64,000 nucleotides of DNA from Bacteroidota bacterium (lineage in GTDB: Bacteria > Bacteroidota > Bacteroidia > Chitinophagales > Saprospiraceae), in NCBI GenBank assembly GCA_017858735.1, contig JAFMBH010000001.1, positions 1-64,000 of the forward strand. Reading direction: 5' to 3'. Below are positions 52,644 to 61,941 of the stretch, piece after piece (within the stretch, counting starts at the first letter, position 1; every line of letters begins with the position of its first letter). Under the pieces are notes generated by a model. That model was not told the origin of the DNA. It saw only the letters and a program-made list of their open reading frames with translations, and ran no database searches. A program made the position numbers and the translations under genes.

Positions 52644-55268
52644 ATGGCGAAATCAGAAAATACAAAGGAAACTCCTTTAATGGCCCAATATTTTAAAGTG
52701 AAGGCCAGGCATCCCGATGCTATTTTGCTTTTTAGGGTAGGTGATTTCTACGAAACTTTTGGAGATGACGCCATTAAAACTGCTTCAGTACTTGGTATTG
52801 TCCTGACAAATAGAAATAATGGGGGAAGCGATGTTCCTTTGGCTGGTTTTCCATATCATTCATTAGATGTTTATTTGCCGCGTTTAGTTAGAGGCGGCTA
52901 TAGGGTAGCTATTTGTGAGCAACTTGAAAAACCTGATCCTCAGAAAAAGATTGTAAAAAGGGGAGTTACTGAAATTATTACTCCTGGGGTTACCCTGGAA
53001 CATTCCTTGTTGGATACCAAAAAAAATAATTTTCTCGCTGCCATTCATTTCACAAAAAAGGATGAAATTGGAATTGCTTTTCTGGATATTTCAACAGGTG
53101 AATTTTTATTATCTGAAGGTGATTTTCCTAATGCCGATAAATTAATCAGAAGCCTTAATCCTTCCGAAATTATTGTAGGAAAAGATAAAAAATCATTTGC
53201 TGAAAAGGAATGGGGTGGGTCATTTTATTTAACCTGGCTCGATGAATGGGTTTGTACCTATGATTACGGAAGAGAAAGGTTGCTAAATCATTTCGATGTA
53301 CTCAATTTAAAAGGCTTTGGCATTGAAGATCTATCTTTAGGTCAGGTAGCAGCTGGGGCAATTCTTCATTATTTGGAGACGACCGAAAATAGAAATCTGA
53401 AACATATTTCGACCATTAACAGAATACAACCGGAAAATTATGTCTGGCTGGATCGTTTTACTGTAAGAAATCTAGAGCTAATTTATTCTCCTCATGAATC
53501 TGGTACCTCTCTTCTCGATGTTTTAGATAATACCGTTTCACCTATGGGCTCACGGTTGTTAAAAAAATGGGTGGTTTTGCCGTTGAGAAATCAATCGGAA
53601 ATTGAAGCAAGATTAACTGTCGTTTCCTGGTTTTACGAAAATATGGAAGTAGGCGAGGATATTTCCAGATTATTAATAAAATTAGGCGATATAGAAAGAT
53701 TAATTTCCAGGGTGCCAATGGGTAAAATTAATCCAAGAGAGGTAAATCAATTAAGAAAATCATTGTCGGCTATTCAACCGCTAAAGGATTTACTTTTCTC
53801 TTCAAAAATAGGTACACTCATTCAATTTGCTGAATCTTTGAATCCCTGCGATTCTTTAGCCGATAGAATTAGTAAACAAATAGTAGATGATCCGCCTGTA
53901 AATATGTACAAAGGTGGAGTAATAGCTAATGGTTTTTCTCCCGACCTGGATCAATGGCGGTTCATTATTAATAATAGTAAGGACCTATTGTTGAATCTCC
54001 AACAGAAGGAAATTGAAAGATCTGGTATTCAAAGTTTAAAGATTGGTTATAATTCAGTATTTGGCTATTATTTGGAGGTAACTAATAAACACAAAGATTC
54101 GACGCCTGCGGACTGGATTAGAAAACAGACGCTTTCCAATGGGGAGCGATTTGTTACCGAAGAATTAAAAGTTCTTGAAGCTAAAATACTTCAGGCTGAG
54201 GAAAAATGCGTGGAGATAGAAAATAGCTTGTTCAGTCAATTAGTGATTGATCTTCAAGCATATATATTACCTGTTCAGATCAATGCGCAAGTAGCAGCAC
54301 AGGTAGATTGCTTACTATCTTTTTCTAAAAATGCAAAGAAATTTAATTATGTTAGACCAAAAGTAAATCAGTCATATAATATTGATATTAAACAAGGTAG
54401 GCATCCTGTAATTGAACAAAAGCTGCCATTAGGAGAGTTTTATGTCCCAAATGATACTTTTTTGGACAATGATTTTCAGCAGATTTTAATGATAACAGGT
54501 CCTAATATGGCTGGTAAATCAGCTATTTTAAGACAAACTGCCCTGATTTGTTTAATGGCTCAGATGGGTTCATTTGTACCCGCACAATCGGCGGAATTGG
54601 GTATTTTAGATAAAATATTTACCCGCGTTGGTGCCAGTGATAATATTTCTTCCGGGGAATCTACTTTTATGGTGGAAATGAATGAGACATCGAGTATTTT
54701 AAATAATATTTCATCCAGAAGTCTGGTCCTCCTCGATGAAATTGGTCGAGGTACAAGTACCTACGATGGTATTTCTATTGCATGGTCGATTGCAGAATTT
54801 TTACATGAAAATAATTTTTGTAAGGCAAAAACCTTGTTTGCTACGCATTATCACGAACTAAATGCCTTAGAGGAACGATTTCCAAGAATCCACAATTTTC
54901 ATGTTGCCACCAGAGAGGTTGATAAAAAAATTATTTTTCTTAGGAAATTAACGGAAGGTGGTAGTGAACATTCTTTTGGTATTCACGTGGCACGAATGTC
55001 AGGAATGCCAAAAATAATTATTGAAAGAGCCGGAGAAATTTTGAGTGAACTAGAGAATAAAAGGATTCAGGGGAATGGTAAAACGTCGGAAATAGCAAAA
55101 ACCATTTCAAAGAGAGCACCTGAGGCGCTTCAATTAAGTATTTTTGAAACAGTTGACCCCCTGGCTGGGCAATTAAAACAAGCCATCCTTAATCTTGATC
55201 TCAATACAATGACTCCGATTGAATGTATGCTTAAAATAAGGGAGTTGAAAAATTTATTGGAATCTTAA
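52644..55268 (+). CDS. mutS: DNA mismatch repair protein MutS
   Basis: 874 residues. Domain I begins TPLMAQYFKVKARHPDAILL with the mismatch-binding Phe-x-Glu in GDFYETFG. Connector, lever and clamp domains follow (FGYYLEVTNK, NGERFVTEELKVLEAKI). The ATPase has Walker A GPNMAGKSAILRQ, FTRVGASDNISSGESTFMVEM and Walker B LVLLDEIGRGTSTYDGISIAW, then ATHYHEL. MutS recognises mismatches and recruits MutL. dapB follows by 9 bp. Confidence 0.97.
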   Translation: MAKSENTKETPLMAQYFKVKARHPDAILLFRVGDFYETFGDDAIKTASVLGIVLTNRNNGGSDVPLAGFPYHSLDVYLPRLVRGGYRVAICEQLEKPDPQKKIVKRGVTEIITPGVTLEHSLLDTKKNNFLAAIHFTKKDEIGIAFLDISTGEFLLSEGDFPNADKLIRSLNPSEIIVGKDKKSFAEKEWGGSFYLTWLDEWVCTYDYGRERLLNHFDVLNLKGFGIEDLSLGQVAAGAILHYLETTENRNLKHISTINRIQPENYVWLDRFTVRNLELIYSPHESGTSLLDVLDNTVSPMGSRLLKKWVVLPLRNQSEIEARLTVVSWFYENMEVGEDISRLLIKLGDIERLISRVPMGKINPREVNQLRKSLSAIQPLKDLLFSSKIGTLIQFAESLNPCDSLADRISKQIVDDPPVNMYKGGVIANGFSPDLDQWRFIINNSKDLLLNLQQKEIERSGIQSLKIGYNSVFGYYLEVTNKHKDSTPADWIRKQTLSNGERFVTEELKVLEAKILQAEEKCVEIENSLFSQLVIDLQAYILPVQINAQVAAQVDCLLSFSKNAKKFNYVRPKVNQSYNIDIKQGRHPVIEQKLPLGEFYVPNDTFLDNDFQQILMITGPNMAGKSAILRQTALICLMAQMGSFVPAQSAELGILDKIFTRVGASDNISSGESTFMVEMNETSSILNNISSRSLVLLDEIGRGTSTYDGISIAWSIAEFLHENNFCKAKTLFATHYHELNALEERFPRIHNFHVATREVDKKIIFLRKLTEGGSEHSFGIHVARMSGMPKIIIERAGEILSELENKRIQGNGKTSEIAKTISKRAPEALQLSIFETVDPLAGQLKQAILNLDLNTMTPIECMLKIRELKNLLES

Positions 55269-55277
55269 ATCATAAAA

Positions 55278-56003
55278 ATGAAAATTGCACTTATTGGATA
55301 TGGAAAAATGGGTAAAACCATTGCTGAATTAGCTAAAAATCAACAACATGAAATTATTTTAACCATTGATGCAGATAATAAAAAAGATTTACAAAGTGAT
55401 TTATTTAAATCGGCCGACGTTGCTATAGAATTTACTCAACCTAATATGGCTTTTGATAATATATTAGCTTGTTTTGAGGCTGGAGTTCCCGTTGTTTGTG
55501 GCACAACAGGCTGGTATGATGAGCTACCCAAGTTAGTTGCAGCATGTAATGAAAAAAATGGGTCTCTCATCTATGCCTCTAATTTTTCCATTGGTGTGAA
55601 TTTGTTCTTTGTCCTGAATAAAATATTGGCAAAGCAGATGAGTCAATATTCCGATTACAAAGTTTCAATGTTAGAAACACACCATACTGCAAAGCTTGAT
55701 GCGCCCAGTGGCACTGCCATCACGTTGGCTGAGGACTTAATAAACTGTCATAACGGCTATCAAGGTTGGACAAAAGGGGTTTCAGCTAATGATAAATCAT
55801 TTCCTATTTATTCGGTAAGGGAAGATCCAGCGCCGGGAAAACACGAAATTTTTTACACTTCGGAGATAGATGAAATAAAAATAAGCCATGAAGCTTTAAA
55901 TAGAAATGGATTTTCTCTGGGTGCTCTTTTTGCTGCGAATTGGATAAAAGGAAACAAGGGGGTTCATCATTTTGCAGATATATTGTCGCTACAATTCAGC
56001 TAA
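55278..56003 (+). CDS. dapB: 4-hydroxy-tetrahydrodipicolinate reductase
   Basis: 241 residues. The Rossmann motif IALIGYGKMGKT opens the protein, followed by VVCGTTGW, ASNFSIGVNLFF, and the signature ETHHTAKLDAPSGTA with the catalytic His and Lys. REDPAPGKHEI and FSLGALFAANWI follow. The enzyme reduces the cyclic precursor in lysine and diaminopimelate synthesis. At about 240 residues it belongs to the short form common in Bacteroidota. Its 3-prime end overlaps the converging gene by 15 bp. Confidence 0.95.
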   Translation: MKIALIGYGKMGKTIAELAKNQQHEIILTIDADNKKDLQSDLFKSADVAIEFTQPNMAFDNILACFEAGVPVVCGTTGWYDELPKLVAACNEKNGSLIYASNFSIGVNLFFVLNKILAKQMSQYSDYKVSMLETHHTAKLDAPSGTAITLAEDLINCHNGYQGWTKGVSANDKSFPIYSVREDPAPGKHEIFYTSEIDEIKISHEALNRNGFSLGALFAANWIKGNKGVHHFADILSLQFS

Positions 56004-57404
56004 TTTTTCAAGTAGCCAATTTTTTGAGGCAACATTATTCATTTGCTCTAATTCTAAGGTTAATTTCTGTTTCGCTTTCTCATCCTTTGGCGTTATTCTG
56101 GCTAGTTTCTTAGCAATTGAAACAAAGTTTCTGTAAAGTACCTTTCTGGCCTCAGGAATTTCGTTATTTCTATTTAAAAAAGCTCTAAAGCTGTCGAATA
56201 AAAAAAATAAAGCATCTGTTTCACCCGTATCATAGTAGGTACAAATTAACATGGTCTTTGAATTTAAATTATATATATAATCATCGTATTCAACAGATTG
56301 TAGTGTTTTAATTACAAGGTCATACTTTTTTTGATAAAAATATAGCTGGGCAAGATTAAATGATAATGAATTATCCCTTTGATTTTCAGGAAGCAGCGGG
56401 GCATAATCAGTGATAAATGCTTCTATCCAGTTAAATTCCTTTAACCGAAGGCCAATAACTACAATATTTTTAAAGTGATAGGGTGAGAATGATTGATCTT
56501 CTAATAAGATATCTTGTGATACTACCTCTTTGTAAAAATCAAAAAGTTGAACTAAAAACTTACTATTCCCTTCATTAATTTTAATGGAACAGTAGTTGAT
56601 CATTGTAGAATATATTTCTGCTAATTCTTTTTTAGGAAAAAGTGGATTATTTTCGGAAACCGATTGCCTAAGGGAAAAGTAGTTATCTTCATTAGCTGAA
56701 TCAGTGTATAAATTCAATAATTTTGAATAAAGCATGATGCTCGGCACATTTTCATAACCTCTTAATTTTATCATGTTTTTAACTTCCTCAATATAGGTCA
56801 ATTTGTAGGAATGTTTAGCCAAAATTTTAAGCTCAAATTCATTACAAAATAGTCGTAATTTTTCAGATAAATAGAAGATATCCAGGGCTTCGTTTATTTC
56901 CTCAATATTAGAACGAATGTTTCGGTCGCCTTCTAAATTAAGTATTTCATAGTTATTTCGTTCAAGAGCATACCGTTGTAAATAGGCTTGAGAATGTCTG
57001 AATTCGTTAGCTTCTAAGCGAATACGAGCATTTTTCACACCGCTTTTTGAAAGATTAGTTATTTTTCTTTCGTTTATGACCTCTAATAAATATAAATCTT
57101 GAACTATAGGATCACGTTGATAAAAGTCAAAAGACAAAAATTTGGTCAATAACTTGAAAAGATCAGAAAAATATTTTCTTAATCTAATATCATCAAATGG
57201 AATTCCCTTAAATATTTTTTTCCAAAGTATTTGTTTTTCGGGTAGTTCATTAGGATTTTTATTAATATGATCATCTATAAAGTCAAAAATGGAAACCAAA
57301 TTTTCATCACTATTGAAAAAGGGAGATATTAAGAACCTTTTATATCTGTTTCTTTCTGTCTTGTCTAAATGTATAAGGGTTTTAATTAATTTTGAGTCTT
57401 TCAT
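55989..57404 (-). CDS. Conserved Bacteroidota protein of unknown function, helical
   Basis: 471 residues from ATG 57404; a TTG at 57419 would add five. The sequence is rich in helices and Leu/Tyr/Asn with no signal peptide: MKDSKLIKTLIHLDKTERNRYKRFLISPFFNSDENL at the start (given here in two parts: the first 20 and the PFFNSDENL tail are characteristic), later YLQRYALERNNYEIL, LFDFYKEVV and LFFLFDSFRAFLNRN. The repeated helix pairs suggest TPR-like scaffolding. I recognise the N-terminal pattern from many Bacteroidota genomes but know no function. Confidence 0.65.
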   Translation of the reverse strand: MKDSKLIKTLIHLDKTERNRYKRFLISPFFNSDENLVSIFDFIDDHINKNPNELPEKQILWKKIFKGIPFDDIRLRKYFSDLFKLLTKFLSFDFYQRDPIVQDLYLLEVINERKITNLSKSGVKNARIRLEANEFRHSQAYLQRYALERNNYEILNLEGDRNIRSNIEEINEALDIFYLSEKLRLFCNEFELKILAKHSYKLTYIEEVKNMIKLRGYENVPSIMLYSKLLNLYTDSANEDNYFSLRQSVSENNPLFPKKELAEIYSTMINYCSIKINEGNSKFLVQLFDFYKEVVSQDILLEDQSFSPYHFKNIVVIGLRLKEFNWIEAFITDYAPLLPENQRDNSLSFNLAQLYFYQKKYDLVIKTLQSVEYDDYIYNLNSKTMLICTYYDTGETDALFFLFDSFRAFLNRNNEIPEARKVLYRNFVSIAKKLARITPKDEKAKQKLTLELEQMNNVASKNWLLEKLAEL

Positions 57405-57463
57405 AAACGTATATGTCAAAAGTTAAATTTATATTAAAGTAAACGCTTTTTGGAATTTAATTG

Positions 57464-57471
57464 TATATTTG
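57464..57471 (+). promoter_or_regulatory. Putative -7 promoter element for the dockerin/cohesin gene
   Basis: TATATTTG matches TAnnTTTG. It lies inside the longer open frame (TTG at 57450), so translation should start downstream, at ATG 57504. Confidence 0.5.
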
Positions 57472-57503
57472 TAAATAAAAAAAACGACCTAATTTCAAAT
57501 AGC

Positions 57504-59966
57504 ATGCATTCAAAAATAACCTTTCTGGCATTCACCAGTTTATTTTGGGTCTTCTCTAATCTTTCTGCTCAGTCAATGATTGATGCAGTAAAATCGATTG
57601 ATGTAGTAAAAAATAAGAATGGTGCTGGTCTTGTCGGAGTTGATTCCAATACTGTTCCTACTCATACCAATCCTGTCTCAGGTTTCATTACCGTTTTGGG
57701 TACTGGAAATCTTTACACTTTTACTTATACCCCAAATAAAGATTTTTTAGGGAATGATACCTTTTCTGTTTATTCTATTTCAGGAAAAATGCCAACAAGT
57801 ACCCGTTTTAATGTGACGGTAAGACAAGCAAAGGTAATCTCAACACCTGATTTATACGCATACGATTTTGTCAAAGGAGGTGAACAACTTATGGCAGTCA
57901 CGGAAAATGACATTGATGAAGAAACGGGCTTAAAACCAACGATAAGTCTAATTACTTCTAAAAATAATGGTTATTTTAAAAAATCAGAAGATAATAAAAG
58001 TATTCTATTTACACCTATTGTAGGTTTTTCAGGGATAGCAAACATCACCTATTTAGTTTGTAATGTCACGAATGAAGTATGTTCACAGACAACTGCGTCA
58101 ATTATAGTGCCTAATCCAAGAGATACCTTCGAAGTTTTTACACCAAAGTTTTCACCGATAAATTTACCAATTCCAAAAGATTTTACCTTACAAGGTTCGA
58201 TATCCAATGGAACAATAAAAACCGACGGACATTTTCTGGTGTTTACACCTAATGCCAGTTTTGAAGGTAAAGAAAGTATGCTCTTTAAAAATGATTTAAC
58301 TAATCAACAGATTTTTGTCAACGTAAATGTATTGTCAAAACGCAAAAATATTTATGCCTTTGATGATTTTACTTCACTTTCTCCAGGCTCTTCTATAGCT
58401 AATTGGAATTTGCTTTCAAATGACAATATTAAGAGTAATCCTTCTTTTAGAATTATTTCGCAGCCTAAATTTGGTAAAATTATCTCTGTAGAGGGTAGCG
58501 GAGTTACCTACGAAGCGCCAAAAGGTTCTAATTTTTCAGGGGTAGATCAATTCACCTATGAACTTTCTCAGGATGGGTTGGATAAGGAAATGGCGACTGT
58601 TTATATTAAGGTAAGTAAATTTGAACCTGTTTCTTCTGTATTTAATTTTTATACGCCAAAAGGTGTTACACTAAAAGTGGGGAATACTTTTCCTTCTTCC
58701 GTGAACAATATAAAATTGGAAATTAAGAAAAGAGGTAGTGGTAATTTGGTTGTAAATCCAGATAATACCTTAACATACGATCCACCTACCATTAATTTAG
58801 ATTCTGATAGTAATTGGGAAATCGACTATTTAGTATCAGATAAAGTGGTTTCAACGGTTAAGTTAATATTTAATATTCTTAATGAATCCTCTGTAACAAC
58901 TCCTTGTTTTGGTGCTGATTGTGTTTGGAGTGGCGACACCAATAATGATGGTATAGTTTCATTAAGTGATTTGTTACCTATTGGTAGGTATCTCGGAAGC
59001 GTTCAACCTTCTGATGGGCCTTTGACTACTGAATCCTGGTACGGTAAGAAAGCATCAGAATGGGAAAATGTGCCTGCATTAAAATATGTAAATACCAATG
59101 GCGATAGATTTATTACCGATGCTGATACTTTAGCAGTAAGAAAATATTTGGGTAATACGCATGGTATCATCGCAAAGGATATTCCTATTCAAAATTTCAT
59201 TGTTAAATTAAAAGGAAATGCAACGGTGAAGCCTGGAGAAGCGGTGAATCTTGAGATATTTATTGGAGATAAAAGTAAACCAGCTATAGATTTATATGGA
59301 TTTACGCTTTCCTTGCCATTTAACAAACAGATTTTTGATTTATCAAAATCGTCAATTACTTTTGATTCAAGAAGTTGGTTAGCTTACAATTCACCTGTAT
59401 TTGCGTTGACTAACAGCAATAATGACAGAGGAGTTTTGGAAGCTGCTTACACCAGAACAAGTGGTAAGTCAGCAGACGGTTTTGGTAAAGTAGGTACGGC
59501 AAGAATTATTGTGATTGATATCGCGGGTATAAAACCACCCAATGGTTCTAATGAACTGCAAGTTACACTGGGAGGTCAAGCTACTGCAAGTGACGCTAAC
59601 GGTAATGCTTATAGTCTTTATGTTGAACCTTTTACCTTAACGATTGATTTTAGCGATAGTAAAGAAAAAGCTACGCCTACATTACCTGTAGAACCTGTTT
59701 TAATACCAAGGTATAACGAAGTTGGTGAAATTGATATTTTTCCAAACCCTGCCACGGATTTAGTCAATATTAAAAGCTACAAAAACAGCCTAATCAAGAC
59801 CGTTCAGTTAGTTAATATGTCTGGACAGATACTGTTTGAGTCAAATAATATTAATCAATCAGAAATAGAGATGTCTACTGCAAATAGAGTAACTGGTGTG
59901 TATTATGTCAGAGTTCTTACTGAAAATGCGATAGTCACCCGTAAATTACAAATCCTGCAAAGGTAA
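57504..59966 (+). CDS. Secreted type IX cargo with Ig-like, dockerin-like and cohesin-like parts
   Basis: 820 residues from ATG 57504 with a signal peptide (MHSKITFLAFTSLFWVF, ending LSAQS). Up to residue 470 come cadherin/Ig-like units of the VTENDIDEETG / FTPIVGFSGIANITYLV type, with repeated NDTF and SGVDQFTY patterns. At about 58926-59170 lie two EF-hand/dockerin-type calcium loops, GDTNNDGIVSLSDLL and TNGDRFITDADTLAVRKYLG. A cohesin-like beta sandwich (IQNFIVKLKGNATVKPGEAV to VGTARIIVIDI) follows. The end is a type A sorting domain (IDIFPNPATDLVNIKS, GVYYVRVLTEN). The cargo should be exported by type IX secretion and fixed on the surface; adhesion is inferred. Confidence 0.85.
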   Translation: MHSKITFLAFTSLFWVFSNLSAQSMIDAVKSIDVVKNKNGAGLVGVDSNTVPTHTNPVSGFITVLGTGNLYTFTYTPNKDFLGNDTFSVYSISGKMPTSTRFNVTVRQAKVISTPDLYAYDFVKGGEQLMAVTENDIDEETGLKPTISLITSKNNGYFKKSEDNKSILFTPIVGFSGIANITYLVCNVTNEVCSQTTASIIVPNPRDTFEVFTPKFSPINLPIPKDFTLQGSISNGTIKTDGHFLVFTPNASFEGKESMLFKNDLTNQQIFVNVNVLSKRKNIYAFDDFTSLSPGSSIANWNLLSNDNIKSNPSFRIISQPKFGKIISVEGSGVTYEAPKGSNFSGVDQFTYELSQDGLDKEMATVYIKVSKFEPVSSVFNFYTPKGVTLKVGNTFPSSVNNIKLEIKKRGSGNLVVNPDNTLTYDPPTINLDSDSNWEIDYLVSDKVVSTVKLIFNILNESSVTTPCFGADCVWSGDTNNDGIVSLSDLLPIGRYLGSVQPSDGPLTTESWYGKKASEWENVPALKYVNTNGDRFITDADTLAVRKYLGNTHGIIAKDIPIQNFIVKLKGNATVKPGEAVNLEIFIGDKSKPAIDLYGFTLSLPFNKQIFDLSKSSITFDSRSWLAYNSPVFALTNSNNDRGVLEAAYTRTSGKSADGFGKVGTARIIVIDIAGIKPPNGSNELQVTLGGQATASDANGNAYSLYVEPFTLTIDFSDSKEKATPTLPVEPVLIPRYNEVGEIDIFPNPATDLVNIKSYKNSLIKTVQLVNMSGQILFESNNINQSEIEMSTANRVTGVYYVRVLTENAIVTRKLQILQR

Positions 59967-59993
59967 TCCCATAACACATATTCTTTTTTAGTG

Positions 59994-60030
59994 AATCGCC
60001 TGTATCTTTATGTTACAGGCGATTTTTATT
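59994..60030 (+). terminator. Terminator after the dockerin/cohesin gene
   Basis: The perfect 11-bp stem AATCGCCTGTA/TACAGGCGATT with a 9-base loop is followed by TTTATTTAT. It spans the stop codon of the converging response-regulator gene. Confidence 0.85.
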
Positions 60031-60744
60031 TATAATGTCCAGTAATTCGTCCCTATAATTTTTCCCAACGGGAAGTAACTTAGGGATATTCTTTTCAAAA
60101 ACCTCCACCATATTTCCTAGGATAGCGTTAATTCGGTCTATATTAACAATATAAGATCGGTGAATTCTCTTAAATTTCAAAACAGGTAACTTTTCTTCCA
60201 GGCTTTTCATTGTTTGTAAGGTAATCACTCTCTGATTTTCCATGCGTATAATAACATAATCTTTCAGTCCTTCTATATAAATAATTTCATTGTGGTTTAT
60301 CTTAATTAATTTTTTGTCAGCCTTTACAAAGAAGTAATCTTCAGGTTCTTTCTCGGTAGTAACTTTTTCCTGCGTCTGATTTTTATGTAATTGATGTAGT
60401 TCAAATGCCTTATTTATAGCTTTAATAAAGCGTTCCATGGATATGGGTTTCAATAAATAGTCTAATACATTCAGCTCAAAACCTTCAATGGCATGATTTG
60501 GATAAGCTGTGGTAATAATAACCAGAGGAGGATTTTTTAAAGTTTTTAAAAAATCAAGCCCGCTAATCATGGGCATTTGAATGTCTAAGAAAATAAGATC
60601 GATAGTAGCGCTCTTTAACCATTCATTTGCTTCAATGGCGTTAAGACACTTAGCTACTAAGTTTAGTTCGGGAAATTGAGAAACATAAGTTTCCAACACA
60701 TCCTGCGCTAAAGGTTCATCATCAATTATTAAAATATTAAGCAT
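60013..60744 (-). CDS. LytTR-family response regulator (second pair)
   Basis: 243 residues. The receiver domain has Asp8-Asp9 and phosphoacceptor Asp54 (LIFLDIQMP), with DYLLKPISMERFIKAINKAF. The LytTR domain begins near residue 135 (FVKADKKLIKINHNEIIYIEGLKDYVII) and includes FKRIHRSYIVN. It is clearly a paralog of the regulator at 23482-24201, sharing long stretches such as DFLKTL-NPP and the receiver-LytTR layout. The kinase gene lies 11 bp upstream on the same strand. Confidence 0.94.
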   Translation of the reverse strand: MLNILIIDDEPLAQDVLETYVSQFPELNLVAKCLNAIEANEWLKSATIDLIFLDIQMPMISGLDFLKTLKNPPLVIITTAYPNHAIEGFELNVLDYLLKPISMERFIKAINKAFELHQLHKNQTQEKVTTEKEPEDYFFVKADKKLIKINHNEIIYIEGLKDYVIIRMENQRVITLQTMKSLEEKLPVLKFKRIHRSYIVNIDRINAILGNMVEVFEKNIPKLLPVGKNYRDELLDIINKNRL

Positions 60745-60755
60745 TTTTTTATGTT

Positions 60756-61793
60756 TTAATCAGTTAATTTAAGGGAAAGGTTTACACAATATTCCTGTGG
60801 TAGGTTTAGGATATTCAATTCGAACCTATTTGGATAAATGAGTTGTAAACGCCTATTTACATTTTCCAGACCAATACCACCCACAAGAGATAAATTTTCA
60901 GTATTATATTCGGCGGAAGACTTATTATTAGCAATGGAGAAGTTTAGTAGATGATTATTTACATTTAATGTAATATGAACATATCTAATGGTATCCAAAG
61001 AGGTATTCACGCTATGTTTAAATGAATTTTCAAGAAATGGAATCAATAATAGGGGAGCGATGAGTTCATTTTCTATACTTCCAGCAATGTCAAACTTAAT
61101 ATCAATAGAATTCCCTTGTCTTAATTTTTCTAAATCCAGATAATTTTGCAAATAAAGAATTTCTTTGGAGAGATTTACTTTTTTTTCATTACACTCATAT
61201 AACATATATCTCATCATATCAGATAACTTAATAACTATTTCTGGCGCCAGATCAGATTTTTTTAAAGTAAGGGAATAGAGGCTATTTAAAGTGTTAAAAA
61301 AGAAGTGAGGATTAATCTGAGACTTTAAAAATTGTAATTCTGATTGCATGTTTTTATTCTCCAGTTGCTGCCTCAACGTAATTTGTGCAAACCAGTCAAC
61401 AACAATATTTCCAATGGTAGTAAAGCCAGAAATGACTATAAATACAAAGAAATATCCTGTTTGTTTTTCGAATAATTTATATTGATAGGTAGGAAAATCA
61501 TACAGTTTTAGGTGTAGAGCCATTGCTTTTATAGGTGTTAACAAGAAACAGGTTAAGAATAATAAAAACAGATAGGTAAAGATTTTTTTTTGGTTTAAAT
61601 ATTTGGGTATTAGATATAGAAGATTAATATAAACGATGAAAATATAGAAACTAATATTTATAAATTCATTGCTAAGGTTGAAAATTAGGTCTTCCTTTGT
61701 CTCCTTTAGTAAAAGAAGAACTGAAAACATTACTATCCAAAAAATGAGGTGGATAATCCAATTTATTTTAGACGATAGAAAAATCTTATCCAA
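60756..61793 (-). CDS. LytS-like sensor histidine kinase (second pair)
   Basis: 345 residues starting at TTG 61793; no earlier ATG keeps the first helix, and later ATGs would cut into it. Four membrane segments (about 11-30, 44-65, 71-95, 112-136) precede the His_kinase core: LQFLKSQINPHFFFNTLNSL with His163, LLLIPFLENSFKHSV (N box) and GGIGLENVNRRLQLIYP (G box). It is a paralog of the kinase at 24194-25282, with the same kinase-regulator order. Confidence 0.92.
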   Translation of the reverse strand: MDKIFLSSKINWIIHLIFWIVMFSVLLLLKETKEDLIFNLSNEFINISFYIFIVYINLLYLIPKYLNQKKIFTYLFLLFLTCFLLTPIKAMALHLKLYDFPTYQYKLFEKQTGYFFVFIVISGFTTIGNIVVDWFAQITLRQQLENKNMQSELQFLKSQINPHFFFNTLNSLYSLTLKKSDLAPEIVIKLSDMMRYMLYECNEKKVNLSKEILYLQNYLDLEKLRQGNSIDIKFDIAGSIENELIAPLLLIPFLENSFKHSVNTSLDTIRYVHITLNVNNHLLNFSIANNKSSAEYNTENLSLVGGIGLENVNRRLQLIYPNRFELNILNLPQEYCVNLSLKLTD

Positions 61794-61916
61794 AATGTTT
61801 AAATTTTTATAATGATAGGACGATTTTCACTAAAGTACAAAAAAATAAGATGAATTTGATAGGGTCATAGACGAAACTCTTATAAAGTTTATTCCTTTGA
61901 ATAAATGGTTTATTTG

Positions 61917-61924
61917 TATTTTTG
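61917..61924 (+). promoter_or_regulatory. Putative -7 promoter element for fabD
   Basis: TATTTTTG matches TAnnTTTG, with a TTG at 61897-61899 (17-base spacing) and the fabD ATG 18 bases downstream. Confidence 0.55.
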
Positions 61925-61941
61925 CCTGGTAACAATAAAGA

